DNA of 64,000 nucleotides from JAEZBP01 sp963832725 (GCA_963832725.1 CAWHVG010000001.1:372001-436000); one strand, 5' to 3'. Positions 18,835 to 28,946 are shown, numbered from the stretch's first letter. Program-made: numbers and translations. The notes: a model not told the origin generated them from the letters alone.

Positions 18835-19820
18835 CAGCGGGCGCGGCGACCGGCCAGCAGCAGCCAGGCGTAGAGGCCGGTCCCGACCAGCAGCGCGAAG
18901 ACCAGCTTGAGCCAGTAGGGGATCGTCGGCTCGTGGATCTGGCTGATCGTCCCCTCGATCAGCCCCGCGCAGACCAGGACCGGCATGGTGCCGACCACCA
19001 GCCGGGACGCGCGGCGCGCCTCGTGGACCAACGCGTCGGTACGTCGGCGGCGCCCGGGCACGAGCAGCCCGCGCGCCAGGACCAAGCCCGCGCCGCCGGC
19101 GATGAAGATCGAGGTCAGCTCCGGGATCCCATGGGGCAGGATCCACGCCCAGAAGAAGAGGTCCTGCCCGGACTGGTGGTATTGCATCGCCAGCGCGCCG
19201 AGAGGCACACCGTTGGTGAAGAGCACGGCCACCGTGCCCACGCCGAAGGTGATCCCGAGCGCGAACGCCAGGAAGCTGACCTGGATGTTGTGCGTGAACA
19301 GGAAGCTCGCGAACGCCGCCGCCGTGTCGCCGGACTGCGCGCCCCGCGCGGTGTCGCGCGCGACCCTCTCGTCCGGGGTCCACGCCTGGTGCTGCTCGGG
19401 GATCAGCACGCCGAGCGCGTCGGGGTCCACCCCCACCGCCGTCGCGCCGACCGCGCCGCCGGCGACGATGAGCAGCGCGGCCAGGCCGATCGCCCGACGT
19501 TCCTCCCGGAAGAGGCGCGGAAAGCCCTCGAGGAAGAAGCGCAGCAGGTGGCGGCCCCGCTGGCCGCCCCCGGCGTGGATCCGGGCGTAGGCGCGGGCCA
19601 CCAGATCGTTGAGGTAGTCGGTCACCGACGCGTCGACGAGCTCGGTCCGGGCGCGGATCAGATCCGAAGAGACGCTTCGGTAGAGCTTCCCAAAGCGCCT
19701 CGCCCCCTCGATCCCGAGGGTTCCCAGCCCGCGCTGCTCGACCTGGGCGAGGAGCGCCTCGAGCGCGTCCCAATCGGGCCGCCGCTCGCTCAGGAACCGG
19801 TTGACGTCGAAGCCACGCAC
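18834..19820 (-). CDS. Stage II sporulation protein M-like membrane protein
   Basis: A 328-residue multi-pass membrane protein of the SpoIIM/DUF95 family. FLSERRPDWDALEALLAQ and LYRSVSSDLIRAR are family N-terminal blocks; membrane segments include AIGLAALLIVAGGAVG, THNIQVSFLAFALGITFG (a core SpoIIM block), LPHGIPELTSIFIAGGAG and IPYWLKLVFALLVGTGLYA. In many Gram-negative bacteria this protein is encoded near an RDD protein, MoxR and DUF58 proteins rather than sporulation genes. Here the divergent RDD gene starts 53 bases away, matching that pattern in part; MoxR and DUF58 are not seen. Function is unknown. Confidence 0.88.
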   Translation of the reverse strand: MRGFDVNRFLSERRPDWDALEALLAQVEQRGLGTLGIEGARRFGKLYRSVSSDLIRARTELVDASVTDYLNDLVARAYARIHAGGGQRGRHLLRFFLEGFPRLFREERRAIGLAALLIVAGGAVGATAVGVDPDALGVLIPEQHQAWTPDERVARDTARGAQSGDTAAAFASFLFTHNIQVSFLAFALGITFGVGTVAVLFTNGVPLGALAMQYHQSGQDLFFWAWILPHGIPELTSIFIAGGAGLVLARGLLVPGRRRRTDALVHEARRASRLVVGTMPVLVCAGLIEGTISQIHEPTIPYWLKLVFALLVGTGLYAWLLLAGRRAR

Positions 19821-19873
19821 GCGCTCGCCAGCATAGCAGGCCCGGCCCGCCGGACCTGCTACCCTCCTCTCTC

Positions 19874-20620
19874 GTGCCCCGCTCCTACGTGATCCGCACG
19901 CCGGAGAACGTCACCTTCGAGTTCGAGCTCGCGGGGGTGGCCTCGCGCGCACTCGCCTGGCTCATCGACGCGCTCGTGATCTTCGCCCTAATCGCGTCCT
20001 CGGCGTCGATTATCGGGCGCTTTGCGCCCCTGGCAGGCGGTTTCGCGATGGCCCTGATCTCGGTGGCCGTGTTCGTGGCGCAGTGGTGGTACGCGGCGCT
20101 GCTCGAGTGGTGGTGGGGAGGCCGCACGGTCGGCAAGCGAATCGTCGGCCTCAGGACGCTGACCGAGCGCGGGCTCCGAGTGGGCTTTCTCCAGGCCGTG
20201 GTGCGGAACCTGGTGCGGATGGTCGACTTCCTACCGGGTCTTTACTTGGTCGGCGGGACGAGCGCGCTCCTGGACGGCAAGGGGAGGCGGCTGGGCGACC
20301 TCGCCGCCGGCACCATCGTGGTGCGCGAGCGCCGTACACCCGCGCCGTCGGCGGTGGTGCCTCCGTCGGAGCGCTACAACAGCTTCGTCGACGACCCCTC
20401 CGTCGCGCTCGCGGTCCGCCGGATCACGGCGCCGGAGCGCGACGCGATGGTCTCGCTGAGCCTGCGCCGTGAAGAGCTGCCCTTGGCGATCCGCCGCGAT
20501 CTCTTCGCGCGCCTCGCCACGCACCTCGAAGAGCGGCTCGGGGTCACCCGACCGCCCTTCTTCTCCGAAGAGAAGTACGTCCTCAACCTCACGGCGGTCG
20601 CGCTCGGGCAGCGCCCGTAG
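19874..20620 (+). CDS. RDD family membrane protein
   Basis: The 248-residue protein opens with MPRSYVIRTPENVTFEFELAG and carries the RDD domain: GVASRALAWLIDALVIF with the Arg-Asp pair, a second membrane segment (AVFVAQWWYAALLEWWW), GRTVGKRIVGLRTL, and RRLGDLAAGTIVVRE. A soluble C-terminal region of about 95 residues follows. RDD proteins are membrane proteins of mostly unknown, possibly transport, role. GTG 19874 is the start. It is divergent from the SpoIIM-like gene, and the 53-base gap must contain both promoters. A hairpin terminator lies about 100 bases after the stop. Confidence 0.9.
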   Translation: MPRSYVIRTPENVTFEFELAGVASRALAWLIDALVIFALIASSASIIGRFAPLAGGFAMALISVAVFVAQWWYAALLEWWWGGRTVGKRIVGLRTLTERGLRVGFLQAVVRNLVRMVDFLPGLYLVGGTSALLDGKGRRLGDLAAGTIVVRERRTPAPSAVVPPSERYNSFVDDPSVALAVRRITAPERDAMVSLSLRREELPLAIRRDLFARLATHLEERLGVTRPPFFSEEKYVLNLTAVALGQRP

Positions 20621-20723
20621 AGACCTCTCGCGTCCCCCGCTGCCGAGCCGGCCCGCCCTTCGACGCGCGTTACGACGTCGGCGCCTCACGCCTGGGCCGA
20701 TTTCTCGACAGTCCTCGCGCCAC

Positions 20724-20760
20724 GAAGAAGGGCGGCTCGGGATCCCGGCCGCCCTTCGTC
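20724..20760. terminator. Bidirectional-looking hairpin between convergent genes
   Basis: AAGGGCGGC at 20728-20736 pairs with GCCGCCCTT at 20748-20756, and flanking bases extend the match. It lies between the convergent RDD gene and the lipoprotein gene at 20780, the right place for a shared terminator. T-runs are short. Confidence 0.6.
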
Positions 20761-20779
20761 TTGCTGAGCTCGCGGTCGC

Positions 20780-21370
20780 TCAGAGATTGCCGAGGTCGAG
20801 GTCGCCGCCTCCGCCTCCGCCCCCGCCGCCGGAGCCCGAGCCGCCCGTCGAGCCGGAACCGGAGCTGCCGCTGGCGGTGTCGAACTCTTCGAGGTTGCTG
20901 CCTCCGCTGTCACCGCCGCTTCCGCCCTCGCCGGTGGAGAGCTGAGGCTGACGGCGGCGGTCACGCACCGCGTTCCACGGCCCGCCATCGGTCATGTTGC
21001 TGTCGTTGCCCCAGCGGCCGGTGATGTAGTGGTCCCCGTCGTCGCCAACGGCGTAGGTGAAGTATCCGCGGCCGCGCGTCGTGACCGGGTGGCCGGCGAC
21101 CAGCTCGCGCTCCTCGCTCCACTCGAAGCGCAACACATTACCCTGGAGGGTCCCCTGGATGCGCCCGGTGCGCTCGTCCTTCGTGTACTCGCCGACGACC
21201 GAGCTGCCCGTCTGCACGAGCTGCATCTCGCCGTACTGCGGCGAGTGCCACACGCCCGTGTACGAGCCGCCCTGCGGCATCGGGCCCTGAGGGATGTTCG
21301 CGCCGCCACCACCGCAGCCGGCGACGAGAGCCAGCGCAGCGCCGAATGCCATCACGGAGGTCGTTCGCAT
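20780..21370 (-). CDS. Glycine-rich lipoprotein of unknown function
   Basis: A 196-residue protein. MRTTSVMAFGAALALVAGC is a signal peptide with a lipobox, followed by a beta-rich domain (SYTGVWHSPQYGEMQLVQTG, RIQGTLQGNVLRFEW, GYFTYAVGDDGDHYITGRWG) that looks like a small lipocalin-like or extracytoplasmic-sensor fold. The C-terminus is Gly/Ser-rich (GSGSTGGSGSGGGGGGGGGD). ATG 21370 is supported by GGAGA just upstream on the coding strand. No family name was recognised. Confidence 0.75.
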   Translation of the reverse strand: MRTTSVMAFGAALALVAGCGGGGANIPQGPMPQGGSYTGVWHSPQYGEMQLVQTGSSVVGEYTKDERTGRIQGTLQGNVLRFEWSEERELVAGHPVTTRGRGYFTYAVGDDGDHYITGRWGNDSNMTDGGPWNAVRDRRRQPQLSTGEGGSGGDSGGSNLEEFDTASGSSGSGSTGGSGSGGGGGGGGGDLDLGNL

Positions 21371-21534
21371 CTGTCGGTCTCCTCGATTGGGCGGGCGGAC
21401 GAGAGCGTCGAGCTCGTCGAATCCGCCGCAAAGCGAGCCGAACCATAGTCCACGAGCGAGCAGCGCCGCAATAGCGCCGGCGAAGCGCGCCTCTGCCCGG
21501 CAGCGACATCGACGAGCTGGGATGCCGCGCCGCG

Positions 21535-23263
21535 TCAGTCGACGCGCGGCAGGCCCACGGCGTAGCAGAGCACGCGCTCGCCGCCGCGGGTGAGCTCGAC
21601 CAGGTCCGCCAGCCCGGGATCGATCCCGTCGAGGAGCTGCACGGCCGCGTGCTCGAGCTTCGGGGGCTCCGCCGGCGGCAGCTCCAGGCGCCGCATCCGC
21701 AGCAGCCGCGGGGTGAGCGCGTCGCGGCTGCGATCGCTCATCTTCCCGACCAGGCGCCGCTTCACCTCGTCGACCGCCGCGTCGAGGCCGCCGAGACGAT
21801 CGACCAGCCCGCGATCGGCGGCGTCCTTGCCGGACCACACCCGGCCGCGCGCCAGGGGCTCGATGTCGCTCGCGTCGCGCCCTCGCCCGCGCGCCACGAT
21901 GCCGACGAACGTCTTGTAGAACGCGTCGATCTCGCGATCGATGATGGCGTCCTCGCCCGCCGCCAGCTTGCCGGGCCGCCGGAACATATCGGCGTGGGGC
22001 GCCTTGCGGATGGTGTCGACCTTGACCCCGAAGCGGGCCATCAGCGGCTCGGTGACCAGGCGCGCCGAGACCACACCGATGGAGCCGGTGATCGTCAGCG
22101 GCTGGGCCACGACGGCATCCGCGCCGGCCGCCACGTAGTAGCCACCGCTGGCCGCCACGTCGCCGAAGCAGGCCACCACCGGCTTACGCTCGCGCAGGCG
22201 CGCCACCTCGCGGTGGATGAGATTGCTGGCCAGCGCCGAGCCGCCCGGGGAGTTCACGTGGAGCACCACGCCGGCGACCATCGGGTTGCGGCGGGCCGCA
22301 CGCAGCGTCGTCACCGTCGTCGCCATCTTGATGCCCGCGCGCGTCGCGGGCGGACCGGACGAGATCGAGCCGTGAACCGGCACGACGGCGATGAAGCGCT
22401 CCGGGACCAGCTTCTTGAAGAAGCGCTGCTTGCGCCAGCCGTAGTAACGCGGCGCGCGCACCAGCGGGGTCAGCACCCGGCCCGGCTTGACGGCGATCGG
22501 CAGCTCGTCCTCGTAGCAGACGGCGTCGATCAGCCCTTCGTCCTGCGCACGCTCGGCCGTGATCAGCGCCTCGTCGAAGAAGGCGTCGACCTGCTCCCGG
22601 GTCACGCCCGGTCGGGTCGCCAGCGCGTCGCGGAGGGCACCGTCGACGGTGTCGAGGAGCGCCTCGGTCTGCTCACGCTGCTCGTCGCTCATCGACTCGC
22701 GCGTGGCGGCCTCGGCCGCCGTCTTGTACTCGGCGCGGCGGTGCACCTCGACCTCGACGCCCACCGAGTCGAGCAGCCCCTTGAAGTAGGTCATGCTCGC
22801 TGCGAGGCCGAGCGGCGAGAGCTGCGCGTGCGGGCTCGAGAGGATGCGGTCCGCCGCCGAGGCGACGTAGAGCTCGCGATTGCCTCCGCCCTGCTGCAGG
22901 TACACGACGACCTGACGACCGCCATCCCGGAGGCGGACCAGGATGTCCCGCAGCGACTGGCAGGTCGCCCAACCGGACGCCAGCGGCGGCACGTCGAAGA
23001 CGACGCCCTCGATGCGATCGTCGTCGAGGATGAAATCGGCCAGCTCGCGCAAGAGCTCGAGCGAGGTCGGGCGCGACTCGTTGACGCCCGGCACCCACTC
23101 CATGAAGAAGGGGATTCGGCCGCTCGAGCTCCACCAGCCGCGGGCGGAGCCGCACGTGGACCCAGCGGGCTTTCGGTTTCGAGGCGATTTGGCCGAGGTA
23201 CCACATCGGCGCCGTGAAGAGGCGGAGCAGGTTGAAGAAGGCTCGGGCGAGTATGGCGATCAC
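21535..23263 (-). CDS. sppA: Signal peptide peptidase SppA, frame broken near N-terminus
   Basis: Protease IV-type membrane peptidase that degrades leftover signal peptides. Both S49 halves are present: the Lys block HRRAEYKTAAEAATRE in the N half and NSPGGSALASNLI, DVAASGGYYVAAGADAVVAQ and the nucleophile block TGSIGVVSARL in the C half. Translation likely starts at GTG 23263 (GAGGGA upstream), reading VIAILARAFFNLLRLFTAPM as the membrane anchor and VHVRLRPRLVELERP, then the frame is lost and resumes as FFMEWVPGVNES. The break lies at GATTC on the plus strand (23113-23117): removing one base gives GATC and the joined reading ELERPIPFFMEWVPG. If the break is real, only the soluble part from ATG 23103 would be made. 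Confidence 0.85.
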
Positions 23264-23415
23264 GTGTCCCTCAGCATGACGCGCCGCAGCGATGTGCGCG
23301 AGCGCACTTCCACGATCGTGGTGTGTCTCGCCACGTGGCGATAGACGTAGGTCCGGCGGGGCTCGATTGCACACCCTCGCCCCGCGAACTACGAACCACG
23401 ATCCGGGGACGGGCA

Positions 23416-26161
23416 TTGGATCAGGCGCAAAAGGCCTGGCACGCGATCGACGCGGCCGAGGCCGTCGACTACTGGGACACCGACGCGCAGGACGGGCTCG
23501 CGCCCGACGAGGTCGAGCGCCGTCGGGCCCGCTTGGGCGACAACGCGCTGCCCGAGCCGCCGCGCCCGAGCGCGGTCGTGCAGTTCCTGTCGCAGTTCGC
23601 CGACCCGCTGGTCGGGGCGCTCCTGGTCGCCGCGCTGGTGTCCTTCGGCGTGGCGCTGACCGAGAGCGCTGGCTCCGGGCTAGCCCGCTTCACCGACACG
23701 CTGGCGATCCTGCTGATCGTCATCACCAACGCGCTGCTCGGGTTCTTCCAAGAGCGGCGGGCGGAGGCGGCGCTGAACGCGCTGGCGAAGATGGCCGCGC
23801 CGACCGCGAAGGTGATCCGCGGCGGCACGGTGAAGGTGCTTCCCTCGCGCGCGCTCGTGCCGGGCGACGTGCTCGAGCTGGAGGCGGGCGACGCGGTGCC
23901 GGCCGACCTGCGGCTCTTGTCATCGAAGGAGCTCTCGGCCGAGGAGTCGGCCCTGACGGGCGAGTCCACGCCGGTCACCAAGCGCGCGGGCGCGCCCCTC
24001 GCCGTCGACGCGCCCCTCGGCGAGCGGGAGACGATGCTCTACCTCGGCACGACGGTGGTACGGGGGCGAGCACACGCGCTGGTCGTCCAGACCGGCGCGT
24101 ACACGGAGCTCGGGCGCATCGGCGCGATGATCCGCAGCGCCAAGGCCGAGCCGACTCCGCTGGAGCGGCGCTTGAGCCGACTGGGCACGATCATCCTCCT
24201 CGCCTGCCTCGGCATCAGCGCCCTCCTCTTCGTGCTCGGCCTCTTCCAGGAGGGTCGCTCGTGGACGCTCCTGCTCTTGACGGCCGTGAGCCTCGCGGTG
24301 GCCGCCATCCCGGAGGGGCTGCCCGCCATCACCACCATCACCCTCGCGCTCGGGATGCAGCGGATGGCCCGTCGCGGCGCCATCGTCCGCAAGCTGCCCG
24401 CGGTCGAGACGCTGGGCAGCGCGACGATCATCTGCAGCGACAAGACCGGCACGCTCACGCAGAACGCGATGACGGTCCGCACGGTGGAGACGGCCGAGCG
24501 CTCGTACCGCGTCACGGGCGAAGGCTATGCGCCCGAGGGCGCCGTGCTCGACGGGGACACGCCCGTCCGCGCGCCCGACGCGGCGCTCCTGGCCTTGGCG
24601 CGGGTGAGCATCCTCTGCAACACGGCCCACCTGGAGCAACGCGACGCCGGCCCCAAGGTGGTCGGCGACCCGACCGAGGCGGCGCTCCTGACGCTGGCCG
24701 CCAAGATCGGGCTCGATCGGGCGGAGGCGCGGGACGCCCACCCGATCGAGCGCGAGCTCCCCTTCGACAGCGATCGCAAGCGCATGTCGGTCATCGCGAC
24801 CACGCCCGAGGGCGAGCGGATGGCCTACGTGAAGGGCTCGCCGGACGTGCTCCTGCCGCTCTGCGATTGGGTCCTGCGCGCCGACGGCATCGCGCCGCTC
24901 GACGAGGACGAACGCGCGCGGCTCTTGGAGATGAACGAGCGCTACGCGGCCGAGGCCATGCGCGTCTTGCTCTTGGCCGTGCGACCGGACCCCGGCGAGG
25001 ACCCGGAACGGGAGCTGGTCTTCGTCGGGCTGGTAGCGATGATCGACCCGCCCCGACCGGAAGCGAAAGAGGCCGTCACCGCGTGCAAGGCGGCCGGCAT
25101 CCGGGTGGCGATGATCACCGGGGACCACCGGCTGACCGCGGTGGCGATCGCCCGGGAGCTCGGGTTCTGGGACGACGCGAGCTCGCTGGCCCTCACCGGC
25201 GCCGAGCTGGCGGAGATGCCCGACCAGCGCCTGCTCGACGTCGTCGACCGGGTGTCGGTGTTCGCGCGCGTGACGGCCGAGCAGAAGCTGCGGCTGGTGC
25301 GCATCCTCAAGCAGCGCGGGCACGTGGTCGCCATGACCGGCGACGGGGTGAACGACGCGCCGGCGCTGCGCGAGGCGCCCATCGGCGTCGCCATGGGGCG
25401 CGGCGGGACGGACGTGGCGCGCGAAGCCGCCGAGATGGTCCTCGCCGACGACAACTTCGCGACCATCGTCGAGGCCGTCCGCGAAGGCCGCGGCATCTTC
25501 CGCAACATCCAGAAGTTCATCTTCTTCTTGAACAGCTCCAACGCCGGGCTGGTGGTCGCCGTCATCGTCGGCTCCTTTTTCGACTGGATGCCCCAGCTCA
25601 CGCCCCTGCAGCTCCTGTGGGTGAACCTGGTGACCAACGGCCTGCCGGCGCTGGCGCTCGGCGTCGACCCTCCGGACCGGCACCAGATGAAGGAGCCGCC
25701 GCGCAGCCCGCGCGAGGGGATCGTCACGCCGCAGGACTTCCTCGGCATCGTGCTGGTCGGGGCCGTGATGGGCGGGGCGGCGCTCTTTCTGATGTTCCTG
25801 CCGCGGGTGGCCCCCGACCTGATGGGCGGCGCCACCTTGGAGGCCGATTCTCGGACGCGCGCGCGCCATGGCCTTCACCCTGCTCGCGCTCTCGCCGCTC
25901 TTCCACGCCTTCAACTGCCGCAGCCGCTTCCGGAGCGCGTTCGTGCGGCTCTTCGCGAACCGGGCCCTCTGGCTGGCCGTGGGCATCAGCGCCGCCGTGC
26001 AGGGCGTCACCCTGCTGGTCCCGGCCCTCCACCCGATCTTCCACACCCACCTGCTGACGGCGACGGAATGGGGGCTGGTCGTGGCCCTGGCGATCCTGCC
26101 CATCCCCGTGTTCGAGGCCATCAAGCTGGGCCAGGCCCTCGTGCGTCGGGCCCGCTCCTGA
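23416..26161 (+). CDS. Calcium-type P-type ATPase, frame broken near C-terminus
   Basis: Cation-pumping P2A-type ATPase. N-terminal cation ATPase domain (GLAPDEVERRRARLGDNALP), actuator motif ALTGESTPV, TM4 block AVAAIPEGLPAI, phosphorylation site SDKTGTLTQNAMT near residue 341, hinge TGDGVNDAPALREA, and TM6 block LLWVNLVTNGLPALALG. Calcium pumps usually have NLVTDG here, so the last ligand position is Asn rather than Asp, and the transported ion is uncertain. The frame is lost at GATTC (25846-25850); removing one T gives GATCTCGG and restores the reading EADLGRARAMAFTLLALSPL and the C-terminal membrane segments to 26161. TTG 23416 is chosen as start; GTG 23323 is possible. Divergent from sppA. 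Confidence 0.88.
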
Positions 26162-26363
26162 CGCGCCGATCCAGCGCGGCGCGACCGTCGCGCTCGACAC
26201 ATCTCCGCCGGGGCGCCCGTGCCGCGCCCGCGGCGACGCCATCTTTCTGCCCTGGCGGGCGCCCCGGACGCAGCTCGCTCTTTACCTCGGTCGGGCGCTC
26301 TGATACCTACTGAGCCGAACCGGCCCCCCGGCGGAGAGCGCCGCGCGGTGACGGGAGGAGCGC

Positions 26364-26847
26364 ATGACGAACCCGCAGATGGTGATGTACGAGGAGGAGT
26401 TCAACCAGATCCAGACGATCGTCGATCGCCTGGTGAAGGAAGCGAACGCCAGGGTCGTCTTCATCATCGACAAGAACGGGCAGCTCATCTCCGCGTCCGG
26501 CGACACCGAGCAGATCGACACCACGTCGCTGGCCTCGCTGACCGCGGGCAACATCGCGGCGACGGGCGGAATGGCGAAGCTGCTTCGTGAGAACGAGTTC
26601 ACGACTCAGTTCCACGAAGGCGAGCAGTCCAACATCCACATCCAGCTCGTCGGCAACCGCGTCATCCTGGTCGTCATCTTCGACAACAAGACCAGCCTCG
26701 GCCTGGTGCGGCTGCGCGTGAAGAAGTCCAGCGAAGAGTTGAACGGTATCTTCGAAGCCCTGCTGCAAAAGGTGCAGGATCCGGCGCCGTGAGACCCCAT
26801 TCGCGGAGATCACGGACGAAGACATCGACAACCTCTTCAACGATTGA
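26364..26847 (+). CDS. mglB: Roadblock/LC7 protein, GTPase-activating partner of MglA
   Basis: Roadblock/LC7-domain protein matching MglB of Myxococcus, the GAP that sets the polarity switch protein MglA. Matching blocks are VMYEEEFNQIQTIVDRL, ARVVFIIDKNGQLISASG, IDTTSLASLTAGNIAATGG, HEGEQSNIHIQLVG and VILVVIFDNKTSLGLVRLR. The first frame stops at 26792 after QKVQDPAP, but the next frame reads PFAEITDEDIDNLFND up to 26847, which is the conserved MglB ending. One extra base near 26778-26795 therefore appears to split the gene; a real break would remove only about 17 residues. ATG 26364 has GGAGGAGCG before it. The mglA start lies 7 bases after the restored stop. Confidence 0.92.
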
Positions 26848-26854
26848 AGCAGCG

Positions 26855-27445
26855 ATGTCGTTCATCAACTACCTCTCCCGCGAGATCAACTGCAAGATCG
26901 TCTTCTACGGTCCCGGCTTGTGCGGGAAGACGACAAACCTGCAGTTCATCTACAACAAGACCAATCCCGAGGCGAAGGGGAAGATGATCTCCCTCGCCAC
27001 GGAGACCGAGCGGACGCTCTTCTTCGACTTCCTCCCGCTCGCCCTCGGTGAGATCCGTGGGTTCAAGACCCGCTTCCACCTCTACACGGTGCCCGGCCAG
27101 GTCTTCTACGACGCCAGCCGCAAGCTGATCCTCAAGGGGGTCGACGGCGTGGTCTTCGTGGCGGACTCCCAGATCGCCCGCATGGAGGCGAACCTGGAGT
27201 CGCTCGAGAACCTCCGCACCAACCTCGCGGAGCAGGGCTACTCGCTCGACAAGCTCCCCTACGTCGTCCAGTACAACAAGCGGGACATGCCGGCGATCGC
27301 GCCCATGGAGGAGCTCCGGCAGATGCTCAACCCGGGGGGCGTGCCGGACTTCGAGGCGGTGGCGACGACAGGTCAGGGCGTGTTCGAGACCCTGAAGGCC
27401 ATCGCCAAGCTGGTCCTGACCGAGCTCAAGCGCTCCGGCGGCTGA
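26855..27445 (+). CDS. mglA: Polarity GTPase MglA
   Basis: Small Ras-like GTPase that controls front-rear polarity and motility in myxobacteria. The 196 residues follow the Myxococcus protein almost block for block: SFINYLSREINCKIVFYGPG, P-loop GPGLCGKTTN (19-28), LFFDFLPLALGEIRGFKTRF, the diagnostic TVPGQ (78-82, where typical Ras proteins have DxxGQ), DASRKLILKGVDGVVFVADS and NKRD (141-144). Together with the upstream mglB it forms the standard mglBA operon. The 3' end is tandemly duplicated: a 90 bp copy of the last codons and flank follows immediately. Confidence 0.97.
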   Translation: MSFINYLSREINCKIVFYGPGLCGKTTNLQFIYNKTNPEAKGKMISLATETERTLFFDFLPLALGEIRGFKTRFHLYTVPGQVFYDASRKLILKGVDGVVFVADSQIARMEANLESLENLRTNLAEQGYSLDKLPYVVQYNKRDMPAIAPMEELRQMLNPGGVPDFEAVATTGQGVFETLKAIAKLVLTELKRSGG

Positions 27446-27593
27446 AGGTCTGTAGATCGATCTCCTGTCGTCCCGCGGGCGATCCGGTCCCATCCGCGGC
27501 GGATCCTGGCCGAGCTCGAGCGCTCCGGCGGTCGAAGGTCTGTAGAATCGAATCTCCTGTCGTCCCGCGGGCGATCCGGTCCCATTCGCGGCG
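27412..27593. repeat. 90 bp tandem duplication of the mglA 3' end
   Basis: CGAGCTC at 27421 recurs at 27511, and 80 or more following bases match. Unit 1 contains the last mglA codons and stop, unit 2 a degenerate copy. Unit 1 reads TGTAGATCGATCTCC, and unit 2 reads TGTAGAATCGAATCTCC: both GATC sites carry an extra A in the second copy. Confidence 0.85.
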
Positions 27594-27663
27594 TTGTCGC
27601 GCGTCGCCGTGCCCGCGCACGCCGCCTCGAGGCTGAGACCTCCTCGATTGCGCTCGGTCCGAT

Positions 27664-28494
27664 TCATCGGCGGCCCTCGAGCGCCTCGCGCAGCTCGTCG
27701 CGAAGCGTCTCCACGTGCTCGCTCCCCCCGTCGTCGGCGGCGGCGCGCAGAAGCTTCTTGGCGGGCCCTCTCTGTCCGCGGCGGGCGTGGACCAGCGCGC
27801 GGAGCATGCGCAGTTCGGTCGACGGCGGATCGCCGGCTTCCCGCAGCAGCTCCTCCGACAGGCGCTCGGCCTCGGCGAGATCCCGGCCACTGCGCGCGAG
27901 CGCGTGCACCAGGTTCGTCTTCACCTTCGGCAGCCCCGGGTTGTCGCGCAGCACCGCGCGGTAGGAGCGGATGGCCTCGTCGTCCTCGCCGACAGCGTAG
28001 CTCGCGTGGGCCAAGCCCAGGCGCACCGAGAGCGGCGCCTCTCCGTCACCGTAGCCCTCCACCGCCGCCCGATAGGCCTCGAGCGCGCGCTGCGGGTGAC
28101 CGCTCTCGGCGGCGATGAGGCCCCGTCGCTCGGCCGCCAGCGCCGGGGCGGCGAAGAAGCGCATCCCGAGGGCCCGCCGATAGCGGGCAGGCAACGCACC
28201 GCGCCGACCGGTGGCCAGGAGCTGCACCAGATCGCGGTCGAAGCGGCTCAACGAACGCTTTCCCAGCACAGGCGCGGCCAAGTAGAGCGCCATCACCGCC
28301 CCGCCGATGGGCAGCACCCAGAACGGCGGCGCCTCGATCACGTAGACCAGGACGAAGCAGGTCGTGATCGAGAGCGGGATCAGCACGTTCCGGGTGAGCG
28401 CGGGCGCGGGCTCGGCTTGGGGTCGCTCTCTTCGCATGGACGCGCCCCGAGCGTAGGCAGCGCGCGCGTTCGGGGCAAAGGAGCGGTTCGCCAT
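27664..28494 (-). CDS. Membrane-anchored TPR protein
   Basis: The 276-residue protein has two adjacent membrane segments (about 33-70: NVLIPLSITTCFVLVYVIEA and PIGGAVMALYLAA) followed by three to four tetratricopeptide-type helix pairs (AERRGLIAAESGHPQRALEA, LGLAHASYAVGEDDEAIRSY, LRALVHARRGQRGPAKKLL). TPR domains bind protein partners; none is indicated. It is convergent with mglA, separated by the tandem duplication. Confidence 0.8.
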   Translation of the reverse strand: MANRSFAPNARAAYARGASMRRERPQAEPAPALTRNVLIPLSITTCFVLVYVIEAPPFWVLPIGGAVMALYLAAPVLGKRSLSRFDRDLVQLLATGRRGALPARYRRALGMRFFAAPALAAERRGLIAAESGHPQRALEAYRAAVEGYGDGEAPLSVRLGLAHASYAVGEDDEAIRSYRAVLRDNPGLPKVKTNLVHALARSGRDLAEAERLSEELLREAGDPPSTELRMLRALVHARRGQRGPAKKLLRAAADDGGSEHVETLRDELREALEGRR

Positions 28495-28511
28495 GGTAAC
28501 CTCCAGCCCCG

Positions 28512-28874
28512 ATGGGACATCGCATCCGGCAATGCGTTCCCGGCGTCGCGCTCCTCCTCGCGCTCGCGCTCTCGGGCTGCGCGCAGGAGGCGCCCGCCGA
28601 CACCTACGAGCTCTCGGGTCAGGTCACGGCGCTCCTCGACGCCAACGGCGGGGGCGAGCCCATCCCGGGGGCCCACGTGACCTTCACCTCCGACACGCTG
28701 ATCGTCGACGACGCGACGACGGACGGAAACGGCTACTACCGGATGCGCGTCTCGACCGACCACCGCTTCGGCGAGGTTCGGGCCGAGGCCGACGGCTTCC
28801 AGCCGGGCGAGTCCACCGTCTACTTCGACACGCCGACGCGAGTGGTGGACATCGCGATGCGCGGCGCGATGTGA
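28512..28874 (+). CDS. Lipoprotein with carboxypeptidase-regulatory-like domain
   Basis: A 120-residue protein with a lipoprotein signal (GVALLLALALSGC) and a single beta-sandwich of the carboxypeptidase-regulatory/CNA-B type: TYELSGQVTALLDANGGGEP, GAHVTFTSDTLIVDDATTDG and NGYYRMRVSTDHRFGEVRAE. Such domains in lipoproteins are usually structural or binding modules. It starts 17 bases from the divergent TPR gene, so their promoters must overlap. Confidence 0.8.
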   Translation: MGHRIRQCVPGVALLLALALSGCAQEAPADTYELSGQVTALLDANGGGEPIPGAHVTFTSDTLIVDDATTDGNGYYRMRVSTDHRFGEVRAEADGFQPGESTVYFDTPTRVVDIAMRGAM

Positions 28875-28946
28875 GCTCCACCCACGGCGTGCGGAGCGCT
28901 GCCGGAGCGCGTCGACACACGAGCGCGCCCGCGAGAGCGATGTGGC

